A stretch of DNA of 64,000 bases, taken from contig NZ_FXAT01000002.1 in NCBI RefSeq assembly GCF_900177725.1, forward strand, positions 558,001 to 622,000, in the 5' to 3' direction. The position numbers and the translations under genes are program-made. Below are positions 1 through 8,581 of the stretch, in pieces; position 1 is the first letter of the stretch, and every line of letters starts with the position of its first letter. The notes beneath the pieces were generated by a model, which did no database searches, had not been told where the DNA came from, and saw only the letters and a list, made by a program, of their open reading frames with translations. This stretch comes from Paraburkholderia susongensis. Its GTDB lineage: Bacteria > Pseudomonadota > Gammaproteobacteria > Burkholderiales > Burkholderiaceae.

Positions 1-580
1 CATTGCGCGAATCCAACTGTCTGATCTGTTAAATCACTGTTGGCTTTTGCGCGACTGTTCCAGCTTCCAAAGGGCTCTCCGTGCGGCAGCGCACGCATCG
101 CATTTAACACTTCTGAATCAATTTCGGCACTTTACAAAAAGCGCATCAAAACGTGCATGCGACGGCAAGTTCAATTCTGCGACAGTCTCGCCGGGACCCC
201 CGTCAACACGCTAAAGCCCTGTCGTATCAAGGAATTGCGTCAAACGGGAAACTCTCATGCCTTGCATCCCCTGAGAGGGGGGGTGTACAGATTTGAAACA
301 AAAAGCCGCTTTCGGGTTCGCGGCCCGCTAAGGCTATGTTCGCTGCGCCGCATCAGCACGTGTTTTCCCCAAGGTTGGCACGGTCCTCGCTAATAGGTAA
401 TCGCAACTCAGCGCCGCTGCAAACGAGAGCCAAAAGAAGGGCTACGGCGCAAAGGCCAAATACGGGGCCGATCCTGCTCGTCCATCGCTGCTCATCAGGG
501 CAGCATGTTCCGGGGATGCAGGCATCGGATCAAAGAAACAGAAAGTCGTGCGAGACGCGACTTTCACGCGAGGACCGATC
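1..580. other. Gene-free leader region upstream of the exopolysaccharide locus
   Basis: I see no convincing gene here. The open frames present have no family resemblance and irregular composition. The stretch is less GC-rich than the downstream coding DNA, contains a G-run near 277-283, and holds a sigma-54-like element at 375-391. It is most likely the regulatory region for the plus-strand genes that begin at 581. Confidence 0.5.
375..391 (+). promoter_or_regulatory. Candidate sigma-54 (-24/-12) promoter
   Basis: The sequence TTGGCACGGTCCTCGCT carries the GG and GC dinucleotides at the exact 12-nt register of a sigma-54 promoter (consensus TGGCACG-N4-TTGC). There is one mismatch in the -12 box (TCGC for TTGC). 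It lies about 190 nt upstream of the Crp/Fnr start and points into the exopolysaccharide genes. Sigma-54 control of biofilm polysaccharide genes is known in Burkholderia cenocepacia (RpoN with BerB), so the placement is plausible, but this is a pattern match only. Confidence 0.4.
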
Positions 581-1315
581 ATGTTGACACTTCAATCCGA
601 TTTGCACGGTAACCATTTGCTTGGCGCACTGCCGTCGCACGAATGGCAGGCGCTAGCTCCACATCTTGAACTGGTTCATCTGCGTACCGAGCAGTTGCTG
701 TGCGATTCGGGTCAGCGCATTCATCACGTCTACTTCCCCACCACCGCGATCATCTCGATGCTCTCGACGATGGAAGACGGCAGCTCCGTCGAAATCGCCG
801 CAGTCGGCCGCGAAGGGATGACCGGCGTGCCGGTGCTCACCGGTGGCGAAACGATGCCGAACCGCGTGCAGGTGCAATGCGCCGGCTTCGCCTACCGCAT
901 GAGCGCACAGGCGCTCAAGCAGCAGTTCACACGCTCCGACTTCCTGCGCCGTCTCATGCTGCTGTATATGCACGCGCTGCTCACGCAGGTCGCGCAAACG
1001 GCAGCGTGCAATCGCCACCACTCGCTGAACAAGCAACTGTGCCGCTGGCTCCTGATCGAAGTCGATCGCGTCGCCTCGAACGATCTGACGGTCACGCAGC
1101 AACTGATCGCCGACATGCTCGGCGTACGCCGCGAAGGCATCACCGAAGCGGCCGGCAAGCTGCACGACGAAGGCCTGATTCACCATAGCCGCGGCCATAT
1201 CAAAGTGCTCGACCGCAAGGGCCTCGAAGCACGCGCCTGCGAATGCTATGGCCTCGTCAAGCGCGAATTCGATCGTCTCCTGCCGCGCCTGCGTCAGGCC
1301 GAGACCGTGGAATAA
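581..1315 (+). CDS. Crp/Fnr-family transcriptional regulator
   Basis: A 244-residue regulator with an N-terminal cyclic-nucleotide-binding-type beta barrel (about residues 20-115), a dimerisation helix and a C-terminal winged helix-turn-helix near residues 168-215 (VTQQLIADMLGVRREGI). It lacks the N-terminal cysteine cluster of FNR, so it is not an obvious oxygen sensor. The ATG at 581 is preferred over an upstream GTG at 548 because AGGA lies six bases before it. It ends 46 bases before the polysaccharide initiating transferase. In B. cenocepacia a Crp/Fnr protein (Bcam1349) binds c-di-GMP and controls exopolysaccharide; a similar role here is inference from family and neighbourhood. Confidence 0.85.
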   Translation: MLTLQSDLHGNHLLGALPSHEWQALAPHLELVHLRTEQLLCDSGQRIHHVYFPTTAIISMLSTMEDGSSVEIAAVGREGMTGVPVLTGGETMPNRVQVQCAGFAYRMSAQALKQQFTRSDFLRRLMLLYMHALLTQVAQTAACNRHHSLNKQLCRWLLIEVDRVASNDLTVTQQLIADMLGVRREGITEAAGKLHDEGLIHHSRGHIKVLDRKGLEARACECYGLVKREFDRLLPRLRQAETVE

Positions 1316-1361
1316 AAGTCGAATAAGCATTGCACCGTTTGATCACCGGGGTAGTTCAAAC

Positions 1362-2756
1362 ATGTTCAGAAATACTGCGCGATGCCTCGACGCACTCTTC
1401 GTGATTGCGGGCGGCCTGCTCGCTCACTGGATGCGCTTCTCGACACCGATCGCATTGTCCGATACCGAGCGTCTGCTGATCGCTTTCAACTGCGTCCTCG
1501 TGCTGCTGCTGTTTCCAGCCTTCGGGGTTTATGAAACGTGGCGCGGCAAGGCGCTTGCGCCGGTGCTCGCGAGAATCGCCGCCGCGTGGTTCGTGGTGGT
1601 CGCCACCGCGCTCATGCTCGCGTTCACGCTGCACCGGATGGATGCGGTGTCGCGACTGTGGTTCGGCTATTCGACGCTGATCTCCGGCGCGCTCATCATC
1701 GCGACCCGCTGCATCGTGCACGTGATGCTGCATAACCTGCGCCGCCGCGGCATGAACGCGCGCACCGTCGCGATCGTCGGCGCACCCGGCTTCGCGCGCA
1801 CGCTGCTCGCGCATCTCGAACATGCGCCGCAGGCGGGCTTCAAGCCGGTCTGCGTGTTCGACACGAGCATAGAAGGCGCCGACGCTTATCGCGCCTATCA
1901 CGCGCGTCTGAACCGCCTGCCGGTGCTGACGGATCTGAACGCATTCGCCGCCAAGGTGCGCGACGAACGCGTGAACGAAGTGTGGCTCGCACTGCCGCTT
2001 TCCGAAGAACACACGATCTACCGCTTCACGCGCACGTTCAGACACGACTTCGTCAACCTGCGCTTCATTCCCGACGTGCGCGGCCTCTCGCTCTTCAATC
2101 ACGCGCTCACCGATGTCGTCGGCTTACCCACCCTCAATCTGAGCGCGACGCCGCTTTCGTCGCCGCAGATGTGGCCCAAGCTCATGTTCGACCGTCTGTT
2201 CGCGGCGCTCGCACTGCTTGCGCTCGCACCGGTATTCATCGTGCTTGCGATCGGCATCAAGCTCGACTCGCCGGGACCGGTGTTCTTCCGCCAGATCCGC
2301 AAGGGCGTGGACGGACGGCCGTTCGGGATCTACAAGTTCCGCTCGATGACCGTGCACGAGGAAGCACACGGCCAGATCACGCAGGCGACGCGCAACGACA
2401 CGCGCGTGACGAAGCTCGGCAGCTTCATGCGCCGCACGAGTCTCGACGAGCTGCCGCAGTTTCTCAACGTGCTGCTCGGTCAGATGTCGGTGGTCGGTCC
2501 GCGTCCGCATGCGATCGAACACGACGATCTGTACAAGGACCAGGTGTACGGCTACATGCACCGTTACCGGATCAAGCCCGGCATCACGGGCTGGGCCCAG
2601 GTCAACGGTTATCGCGGCGCAACCACCAAGGTGGAAAAGATGGAAGCGCGCGTGAAATTCGATCTCTTCTATATCCATAACTGGTCGTTCTGGTTCGACA
2701 TGAAGATCGTGTTCATCACGATCTTCAAGGGCTTCGTCGGCCGCAACGCATTCTGA
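1362..2756 (+). CDS. Undecaprenyl-phosphate glycosyl-1-phosphate transferase (WcaJ/BceB type)
   Basis: This 464-residue inner-membrane enzyme starts repeat-unit assembly by moving a sugar-1-phosphate, usually glucose, from UDP-sugar to undecaprenyl phosphate. The N-terminal half has several hydrophobic helices and a nucleotide-binding-like segment (AIVGAPG). The catalytic bacterial sugar transferase domain begins near residue 272 and shows DSPGPVFFRQ, the KFRSM motif, DELPQ near residue 360 and VVGPRPH. ATG 1362 begins the hydrophobic N-terminus; the frame is open further upstream but that part overlaps the regulator. The next gene starts three bases after its stop, so the two are co-transcribed. 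Sugar specificity cannot be read from sequence. Confidence 0.9.
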   Translation: MFRNTARCLDALFVIAGGLLAHWMRFSTPIALSDTERLLIAFNCVLVLLLFPAFGVYETWRGKALAPVLARIAAAWFVVVATALMLAFTLHRMDAVSRLWFGYSTLISGALIIATRCIVHVMLHNLRRRGMNARTVAIVGAPGFARTLLAHLEHAPQAGFKPVCVFDTSIEGADAYRAYHARLNRLPVLTDLNAFAAKVRDERVNEVWLALPLSEEHTIYRFTRTFRHDFVNLRFIPDVRGLSLFNHALTDVVGLPTLNLSATPLSSPQMWPKLMFDRLFAALALLALAPVFIVLAIGIKLDSPGPVFFRQIRKGVDGRPFGIYKFRSMTVHEEAHGQITQATRNDTRVTKLGSFMRRTSLDELPQFLNVLLGQMSVVGPRPHAIEHDDLYKDQVYGYMHRYRIKPGITGWAQVNGYRGATTKVEKMEARVKFDLFYIHNWSFWFDMKIVFITIFKGFVGRNAF

Positions 2757-2758
2757 TC

Positions 2759-3712
2759 ATGCCAATCCGGGAACCCATCCTGAAAGTCTCCGTCATCGTG
2801 CCCACTTACCGGCGCACCGCCGATCTGGCTCGCTGCCTCGCCGCGCTCGACGCGCAGGAACGCCGCGCCGACGAGGTGATCGTGATCGCGCGCCACGACG
2901 ATTACGCCACCCTCGACTGGCTGCGCACGCGCGAAGCGAACCGGCCCGATCCGCGCCGCTGCGTCGTGCTCGTGCACAAGCCCGGCGTAGTGGCCGCCTA
3001 CAACCTCGGCATCGAAAGCGCGAGCGGCAACGTGCTCTGCTTCACCGACGACGACGCCGCGCCGCATCGCGACTGGGTCGCACGCATTGCGCAGGCGTTC
3101 AGGAAAGAGCCGAAGCTCGGCGGCCTCGGCGGCCGTGACATCGTGCACGAGCGCGGCGGCATCCTGCAGGGCAGGAAGCCGCACGTGGGCCTCGTGCGCT
3201 GGTATGGACGCACCATCGGCAACCATCACATCGGCCACGGCGAAGCACGCGAAGTCCAGGTGCTCAAGGGCGTGAACATGGCGTTTCGCCGCGAAGCGAT
3301 CGGCTCGCTGCGCTTCGACGCGCGCCTGCGCGGCACCGGCGCGCAGGTTCACTGCGAGATGGCCTTCAGCCTCGACGTGCGGCAGCGCGGCTGGACCCTG
3401 GTCTACGACCCATCGCTGCTCGTGGAGCACTTCCCTGCTCAGCGCGGCGACGAAGACCAGCGCTTCAAATTCAACGACGCGGCTTTCTATAACGCGTCAT
3501 TCAATCTTCGACTCATCATGTGCGAACACCTGACGCCACCCGGCCGATGGGCGTTCGTCGCTTACTCGACGCTGATCGGCGATCGCGCGGACCCGGGGTT
3601 CCTGCGCGCATTGTCGCTGGCATTCGAGCGCGGCGGCGTAGCACTTGCATTTCGCAAATGGCGAGTCGGTTTACGCGCGATGCGCGGGGCTTGGCAGGAA
3701 GCGGTGCGCTGA
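2759..3712 (+). CDS. Family 2 glycosyltransferase
   Basis: A 317-residue GT-A fold transferase. The nucleotide-sugar site begins with VIVPTYRRTADLARCL (about residues 12-27) and the metal-binding acidic motif is CFTDDDAAPHRDW near residues 94-106. There is no transmembrane segment, so it probably acts at the cytoplasmic membrane face on the lipid-linked sugar made by the preceding transferase. It begins two bases after the upstream stop and is followed 35 bases later by the export lipoprotein gene, consistent with one operon. Donor and linkage are unknown. Confidence 0.85.
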   Translation: MPIREPILKVSVIVPTYRRTADLARCLAALDAQERRADEVIVIARHDDYATLDWLRTREANRPDPRRCVVLVHKPGVVAAYNLGIESASGNVLCFTDDDAAPHRDWVARIAQAFRKEPKLGGLGGRDIVHERGGILQGRKPHVGLVRWYGRTIGNHHIGHGEAREVQVLKGVNMAFRREAIGSLRFDARLRGTGAQVHCEMAFSLDVRQRGWTLVYDPSLLVEHFPAQRGDEDQRFKFNDAAFYNASFNLRLIMCEHLTPPGRWAFVAYSTLIGDRADPGFLRALSLAFERGGVALAFRKWRVGLRAMRGAWQEAVR

Positions 3713-3747
3713 CTTTTGGACGCGCCCGTTTCTCGGGGGACCACTAT

Positions 3748-4947
3748 ATGACTATCAAAACGATTGCCGCCGGGCTGGCGGCTGCTTCTCTATGCGCCTG
3801 CTCGCTGGCGCCCGGACCATATCTGGACACCAAGCGGCTGGAACCGCCGCCTCCGCCCGAGCAGACCGCGGAGAAGTTTCCAGTGCACATGATCGACGTC
3901 GACTATTTCCGCAAGGAGCGCGCCGCGGCCGTGCCCGCCGTCTGCCCGCTGTCGTGCCTGACTCCGCAAACGCGCGCCGCCTACGAGTACCGGCTCGGCG
4001 TCGGCGATCAGGTGACGATCATCGTGTGGGATCACCCTGAGCTGACGGGCGGCGGCACCGGCATCGCCAGCCTGCCGCCGTTGCCGGCCGGCGCGAACGG
4101 CGCTTCGCCCTCGCCCGGCCCCACGCAGACACAAGGCGCGACGCCGATCGGAGCAGGCATGAGCGGTGGCGGCGAAAGCGGCCTCACCGTGCGCGTCGCC
4201 AACAACGGCACGATCTTCTTTCCGCGCGTGGGCCGCATCAAGGTGCTAGGCATGACCGCACCGCAGGTGCAGGAAGCGCTGACGAAGGGACTCTCGCGAA
4301 CGATTCGCAATCCTCAACTCGACGTTCGCGTGTCGGGTTTCAACAGCCAGTCGGTGCAGGTCACCGGCAATCTGCGCACGCCTGCGTCGGAAGCGATCAC
4401 CGACTCGCCGCTCACCGTGCTCGACGCGATCAATCGCGCGGGTGGCGCACTGCCCGATGCGGATCTGCAGAACGTCGGCGTGACGCGCAACGGCCGGCGC
4501 TATACCGTCGACGTCGCCGCGCTGCTCGAAACCGGCGACCCGCAGCAGAACGTGCTGCTCAAGGACGGCGACATCATCGACGTGCCGGACCGCTCGAATA
4601 GCCGCGTGTTCGTACTCGGTGAAGTGAACAAGCCGACCTCGCTGCCGATGAACCGCGGCCGCCTCACGCTCGCCGACGCGTTGACCGGCGCGGGCAGCCT
4701 CGACGTCAAAACCGGCGACCCGCGTTTCGTCTACGTGGTGCGCGGCGCCGACAAGACGCTCACGCCCGACGTCTATCAGCTCGACATGACCCAGGTCGAC
4801 GCGCTGATGCTGATGACCAAGTTCAATCTGCAGCCGAAGGACGTGGTGTACGTGCAGGTCTCGAGCGCGGCGCGCTTTAACCGCGCACTCGAACAGATCA
4901 CGCCGACCCTGGAGTCGCTCTTCTACACGGTGCAGTTGTCCAGATAA
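3748..4947 (+). CDS. Outer-membrane polysaccharide export (OPX) lipoprotein, Wza/GumB/BceE type
   Basis: This 399-residue protein is predicted to form the outer-membrane exit channel for polysaccharide. The start at 3748 gives a lipoprotein signal ending in LCAC, with lipidated Cys18. The poly-export domain begins near residue 79 (YRLGVGDQVTIIVWDHPEL). An unusual Gly/Pro/Ser-rich insert at about 105-145 follows, then SLBB-type domains near 203 and 287. An in-frame extension to 3520 would overlap the glycosyltransferase and lose the signal peptide, so it is rejected. It sits 23 bases before the BY-kinase gene, the usual OPX/PCP pairing. Confidence 0.92.
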   Translation: MTIKTIAAGLAAASLCACSLAPGPYLDTKRLEPPPPPEQTAEKFPVHMIDVDYFRKERAAAVPAVCPLSCLTPQTRAAYEYRLGVGDQVTIIVWDHPELTGGGTGIASLPPLPAGANGASPSPGPTQTQGATPIGAGMSGGGESGLTVRVANNGTIFFPRVGRIKVLGMTAPQVQEALTKGLSRTIRNPQLDVRVSGFNSQSVQVTGNLRTPASEAITDSPLTVLDAINRAGGALPDADLQNVGVTRNGRRYTVDVAALLETGDPQQNVLLKDGDIIDVPDRSNSRVFVLGEVNKPTSLPMNRGRLTLADALTGAGSLDVKTGDPRFVYVVRGADKTLTPDVYQLDMTQVDALMLMTKFNLQPKDVVYVQVSSAARFNRALEQITPTLESLFYTVQLSR

Positions 4948-4970
4948 ATCGCTTGCGACGGAGTATCGCT

Positions 4971-7376
4971 ATGAGTACGTATGACATGCTGGACCACGGG
5001 CCCGCGCCCAGTAGCGACGAGGACGCCGTCATGCGCGACCTGCTGCGCATGGTCATGGAGCAGATCTGGTGGGTGATCGGCATCGCGGCGAGCGTGATTC
5101 TCGCCGCGGTGATCTACACGAAACTCGCCACGCCGATCTATTCCGCCGACGCGCTGCTGCAGGTCGACACGCAGGCCGGCGCCGGCAACGCGGCGACCCA
5201 GAAGGCGATTTCGCTGATGCTGCCGGCGGCGCCGGTGCGCACCGATGCGGAAATCGAGATCATCAAGAGCCGCGCGGTGGTCGAGCCGGTCGTCGATCAG
5301 TTCCGGCTGAACTTCAGCACGTCCGCGCGAACCATGCCGGTGCTCGGCCGGATCACGCCGCTGTTCGCGCGCAAGGGGCACCCGCTCGGCGCGCTGTTCG
5401 GCATGAGTTCCTATGCATGGGGCGGCGAGCAGTTCGAGGTCGATTCGATCACGGTGCCGAAGTCGCTCGAAGGCACGCGCCTTGTCCTGCGCGCGCTCGG
5501 CGAGGGCCGCTTCGAACTGAACGATACCAACGGCGGGACGCTCCTCAGCGGCACGGCCGGCACGCAGGCGAGCGGCAACGGTATCACGCTGTTCGTGAAG
5601 ACGCTCGTCGCGCGGTCCGGCACCGAGTTCTACGTGACGCGCTACAACCAGCTCGACGCGGTCGCGGCACTCTCCACCAGTCTGCAGGTCGCGGAAAAAG
5701 GCCACGATACCGGCGTCGTGCAACTGTCGTACACGGGCGCCAATCCGCACGCGATCACCGATATCGTCAACGCGGTCGCGGCTTCGTATCTGAAGCAACG
5801 CACCGAGCGCGCTCAGGAAGAAGCGAGCCATATGCTCGATTTTCTGAACAGCGAATTGCCGCGTCTGCGCGACGAAGTGAAGAAAACCGAAACCGCGTTG
5901 TCCGAGTATCAGTCGAAAGTGGGCTCGTTCCAGCCGACCCAGGAAGCCGGTGTCTATCTCGCCGGTGGGCTCGACTACGAGAAGCAGATCGCGGCGTTGC
6001 GCATCCAGCGCGCGCAGTTGCTGCAGCGCTTCACCGAAGAGGCGCCCGAAGTGCAGCAGATCGACTCGCAGCTCGCGGCAATGTCGCGTGAGAAAGCGCG
6101 CTTCGAAGATCACTTCACGACACTGCCGAGTTCCGAGCGCAATGCGCTCGCGTTGCAGCGCGATGCGAAGGTCGCCGAGGAAATCTATGTCGCTCTCCTG
6201 AACAAAATTCAGGAGCTGTCGATCTCGCGCGCGGGCACGATCGGCAACGTGCATATCATCGACGAAGCGCTCGTGCCGTCGCAGCCGGTACGGCCGAAAG
6301 CCGCGCTCATCATCGGCGCGGGCACGATGCTCGGCATTCTCGGCGGCATTCTGTTCGCGTTCTGCCGCCGCAGGTTCTTCACCGGCGTGGCCGATCCCGA
6401 GTTCGTCGAACGGCGCTTCCAGTTGCCGATCTTCGGCTCGATCACGTTCAGCCCGGAACAGGCGCGCAGCGACCGTCAGCTGAGCGCGCTGCGCGCGGCT
6501 GCACTGCCCGCGCCACGCTCGACGCCGACCGAAGTACCCGCGGTGGGTGCGGAGCGCTCAGGCGTCATGGGCCTGCTGGGTTCGCGCGCGGCTGATCTCA
6601 AGGCCGGTAAAGATGCCGTACCCGTCGGCACGCAGACCGTCATCGCGTCGGGCAAGACGCCGATGCGCCCGCTGCTCGTGAAAACGCATCCGTACGACAT
6701 GACCGTGGAAGGCCTGCGCGGCCTGCGTGCGTCGCTGCAATTCGGGCTGATCGACGCGCCGAACCGGATCATCGCGATTACGAGTCCGGCGCCGTCGGAC
6801 GGCAAGAGCTTCCTCTGCGCGAATCTCGCCACGCTGATCGCGGAATCGGGCAAGCGCGTGCTGCTGATCGACGCCGATCTGCGGCGCGGCCGGCTCGCGC
6901 AATACCTTGGCCGCTCGCCGAACGGCGGTCTGACCGAGTTGCTGACGGGCCAGGCCGATTTCGAAACCGTGGCGCGCGCGACCGGCGTGGACGGTTTGCA
7001 CTTCATCGCGGCGGGCGCGTATCCGCCGAATCCGTCGGAGATTCTGACGTCGCCGCGCTTTAGCGAAATGCTTGCGCGCTTCGAACAGGAATTCGATCTC
7101 GTGATCGTCGACACGCCGCCGCTGCTCGCGGTGGCCGACGCCGCGGTGATCGCCAATCTCGCCGGCTCGACGGTGCTCGTGATGCGCGCAGGCGCTCATA
7201 CCGAGACCCATGTCGCCGAAGCGCTGAAGAAATTGAAGCGCGCGCGGGCTCGCGTGATCGGCGGCGTGATGAATGCGATGCCGGTGAAAAGCCATAACCG
7301 CCAGGGCACCTATGACTACGCATATGCGTACACGTATTCGGCCGGTGATCCGCCGGATATTCATGCGCCGAAGTAG
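4971..7376 (+). CDS. Polysaccharide co-polymerase with tyrosine autokinase domain (Wzc/GumC/BceF type)
   Basis: An 801-residue inner-membrane protein that controls chain length and export. Wzz-like N-terminal part with TM1 near residues 31-52, a long periplasmic coiled-coil region, TM2 near 445-466, then a cytoplasmic BY-kinase. The kinase shows Walker A (SPAPSDGKSF, about 604), Walker A' (VLLIDADLRRG, about 629) and Walker B (LVIVDTPP, about 709). The C-terminus carries a tyrosine cluster (YDYAYAYTYS, about 781-790), the autophosphorylation tail. GGAG before ATG 4971 fixes the start. No partner tyrosine phosphatase is visible in the window. A rho-independent terminator follows 25 bases after the stop. 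Confidence 0.93.
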   Translation: MSTYDMLDHGPAPSSDEDAVMRDLLRMVMEQIWWVIGIAASVILAAVIYTKLATPIYSADALLQVDTQAGAGNAATQKAISLMLPAAPVRTDAEIEIIKSRAVVEPVVDQFRLNFSTSARTMPVLGRITPLFARKGHPLGALFGMSSYAWGGEQFEVDSITVPKSLEGTRLVLRALGEGRFELNDTNGGTLLSGTAGTQASGNGITLFVKTLVARSGTEFYVTRYNQLDAVAALSTSLQVAEKGHDTGVVQLSYTGANPHAITDIVNAVAASYLKQRTERAQEEASHMLDFLNSELPRLRDEVKKTETALSEYQSKVGSFQPTQEAGVYLAGGLDYEKQIAALRIQRAQLLQRFTEEAPEVQQIDSQLAAMSREKARFEDHFTTLPSSERNALALQRDAKVAEEIYVALLNKIQELSISRAGTIGNVHIIDEALVPSQPVRPKAALIIGAGTMLGILGGILFAFCRRRFFTGVADPEFVERRFQLPIFGSITFSPEQARSDRQLSALRAAALPAPRSTPTEVPAVGAERSGVMGLLGSRAADLKAGKDAVPVGTQTVIASGKTPMRPLLVKTHPYDMTVEGLRGLRASLQFGLIDAPNRIIAITSPAPSDGKSFLCANLATLIAESGKRVLLIDADLRRGRLAQYLGRSPNGGLTELLTGQADFETVARATGVDGLHFIAAGAYPPNPSEILTSPRFSEMLARFEQEFDLVIVDTPPLLAVADAAVIANLAGSTVLVMRAGAHTETHVAEALKKLKRARARVIGGVMNAMPVKSHNRQGTYDYAYAYTYSAGDPPDIHAPK

Positions 7377-7401
7377 TTGAACGGGGAAGTCGTGTAGCGG
7401 G

Positions 7402-7438
7402 AAAGGGCTGCGCCTGATCGAGGCGCGGCCCTTTTGTC
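7402..7438 (+). terminator. Rho-independent terminator of the exopolysaccharide operon
   Basis: The arms AAAGGGCTGCGCCT (7402-7415) and AGGCGCGGCCCTTT (7421-7434) pair over 14 positions with one G-T wobble around a 5-base loop, followed by a T-rich tail. It lies just after the BY-kinase stop and should close the transcript. Confidence 0.9.
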
Positions 7439-7542
7439 TTGAGGTGCTTTGTTTGTGCCTTGTGCCTTGCGTCTTGTTTCCAGCGGTATGTGCGGCTTGC
7501 ACGGAATCGCCGCGAAACCGGCAACGCGAATGCAAATGCAAA

Positions 7543-7584
7543 CGCCAATGCCGGCGGCTGAATCACAAGCCGCCGGCATTGGCG
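7543..7584. repeat. Perfect 17-bp inverted repeat
   Basis: CGCCAATGCCGGCGGCT (7543-7559) is perfectly repeated in inverse orientation at 7568-7584 around an 8-base loop. It lies between the convergent BY-kinase and antitoxin-like genes, 88 bases beyond the latter's stop. On the minus strand it is followed by a T-containing but not uninterrupted tract, so it may terminate the minus-strand gene. No U-tract follows on the plus strand. Confidence 0.75.
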
Positions 7585-7671
7585 CAAACGAGCAGAACGC
7601 TCGACGAACTACAGTAACCGAAACTCAGCCTTCAACGCAGCACGCGGCTCGCAACCACCGCTACGCCGTGT

Positions 7672-8094
7672 TCACAGAAACGCGCTGACGTCGGTTTGAA
7701 AACGCACGGCAAGCGCCTTCGCCACCTTTTTGCTGATCGCGCGCCGGCCCGCGAGAATATCGCTGACCACGGTCGGCGATGCGATACCGGCCAGGTCCTT
7801 CTGTTTGAGTCCGTGCGTGATCAGCAGATGGCGCAGCACCTCGCGCGGCTCCGCGTTCGGAAGCATCACGTTATGAGATTTCCAGTGGCCGATCAGATCC
7901 GCCACGATCGTATGCAGATCGGCGAGCGGATCCTTGTCATTGCCATTCAGACACTCGGTCAGCGAACTCGCGACCCGCAGCATCTGCTGATAATCCGCGT
8001 CGGTGCGAATCGGTATGATCGGCAACTGGCTTTGCAGCGCGGCCCAGGTTTCGGAGATGTCGGGACAGGATCCCGGAAAGCGTTCAGCGTTCAT
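7672..8094 (-). CDS. HigA-like antitoxin / XRE-family regulator (orphan)
   Basis: A 140-residue protein with the COG5499-type layout: an N-terminal segment starting with IRTDADYQQML, an acidic middle, then a C-terminal Cro/C1 helix-turn-helix (LITHGLKQKDLAGIASPTVV, then SDILAGRRAISKKVAKALA). This family is the antitoxin of HigB-type mRNA interferases, where the HTH also represses the operon. No HigB-like frame is found on either side, so it is an orphan or a solo regulator. The ATG at 8094 is taken; a GTG at 8133 would add 13 residues but has no better ribosome site. It lies inside a polysaccharide locus, and a link to those genes is untested. Confidence 0.75.
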   Translation of the reverse strand: MNAERFPGSCPDISETWAALQSQLPIIPIRTDADYQQMLRVASSLTECLNGNDKDPLADLHTIVADLIGHWKSHNVMLPNAEPREVLRHLLITHGLKQKDLAGIASPTVVSDILAGRRAISKKVAKALAVRFQTDVSAFL

Positions 8095-8581
8095 GAGTTT
8101 AAATTCGTCCTCTTCCAAAGTCGTATTGCGCACACGTCAGTACATGACGAACGAATAACGACTGCCTGTTGTAGTGGGTCGCCGCGGCACCCTGCACCGC
8201 CCGCATCGGAAACGATGCAGCGAGGCGGCCCAGGGTTCGTGCGGCGAGCGTCTGCTTCAGGTCGTTATGGCCACGCGAGGCAAGCCGGCGCTAATGAATA
8301 CCGCCTCAATAGCGCACGGCGCGCACCCGGATGCTGGCTGCTGCCATCCAGCCATGCTCTCTTTTCGATGGTCCACCGCGAAGGTCCCCGCACGTGAACT
8401 GCGCATCGACGATGCGCGCTTCACGTGCGGGGTCAAACGCAACGGACCGACACCTATAGCCGCCCGGACGCGATGGCCCGAACGGCTCTTTGCTGCTCGT
8501 TGCGAAATCACTGCGTTACGACGAAATCCTTGCATTCCCGCCGATACGCTCCCGATCACGGGAACACCGGCAAGACCAGTC
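8095..8581. other. Gene-free stretch between antitoxin-like and GT4 genes
   Basis: No coding frame here has family resemblance. The main structure is the long hairpin at 8386-8432. The downstream (3') side of the GT4 gene and the promoter of the antitoxin-like gene must both lie in this stretch. Confidence 0.5.
8386..8432. repeat. Long near-perfect hairpin (22-bp stem, 3-base loop)
   Basis: Outer arms CCCCGCACGTGAA (8386-8398) and TTCACGTGCGGGG (8420-8432) are perfect complements. Inside them GCGCATC (8401-8407) pairs with GATGCGC (8411-8417). Together they make one stem with a single C-C mismatch and one G-T pair, capped by GAC. There is no U-tract on either strand, so it is not a textbook terminator. 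It lies 150 bases past the GT4 stop. Confidence 0.85.

Noticed and set aside
40..393. A 117-codon plus-strand frame at the left edge
   Set aside because: No ribosome site, no domain and irregular composition; it spans the likely promoter region.
4923..6254. A 443-codon minus-strand frame inside the BY-kinase gene
   Set aside because: Arg/Ala/Leu-rich shadow of a gene with clear Wzz and kinase motifs on the plus strand.
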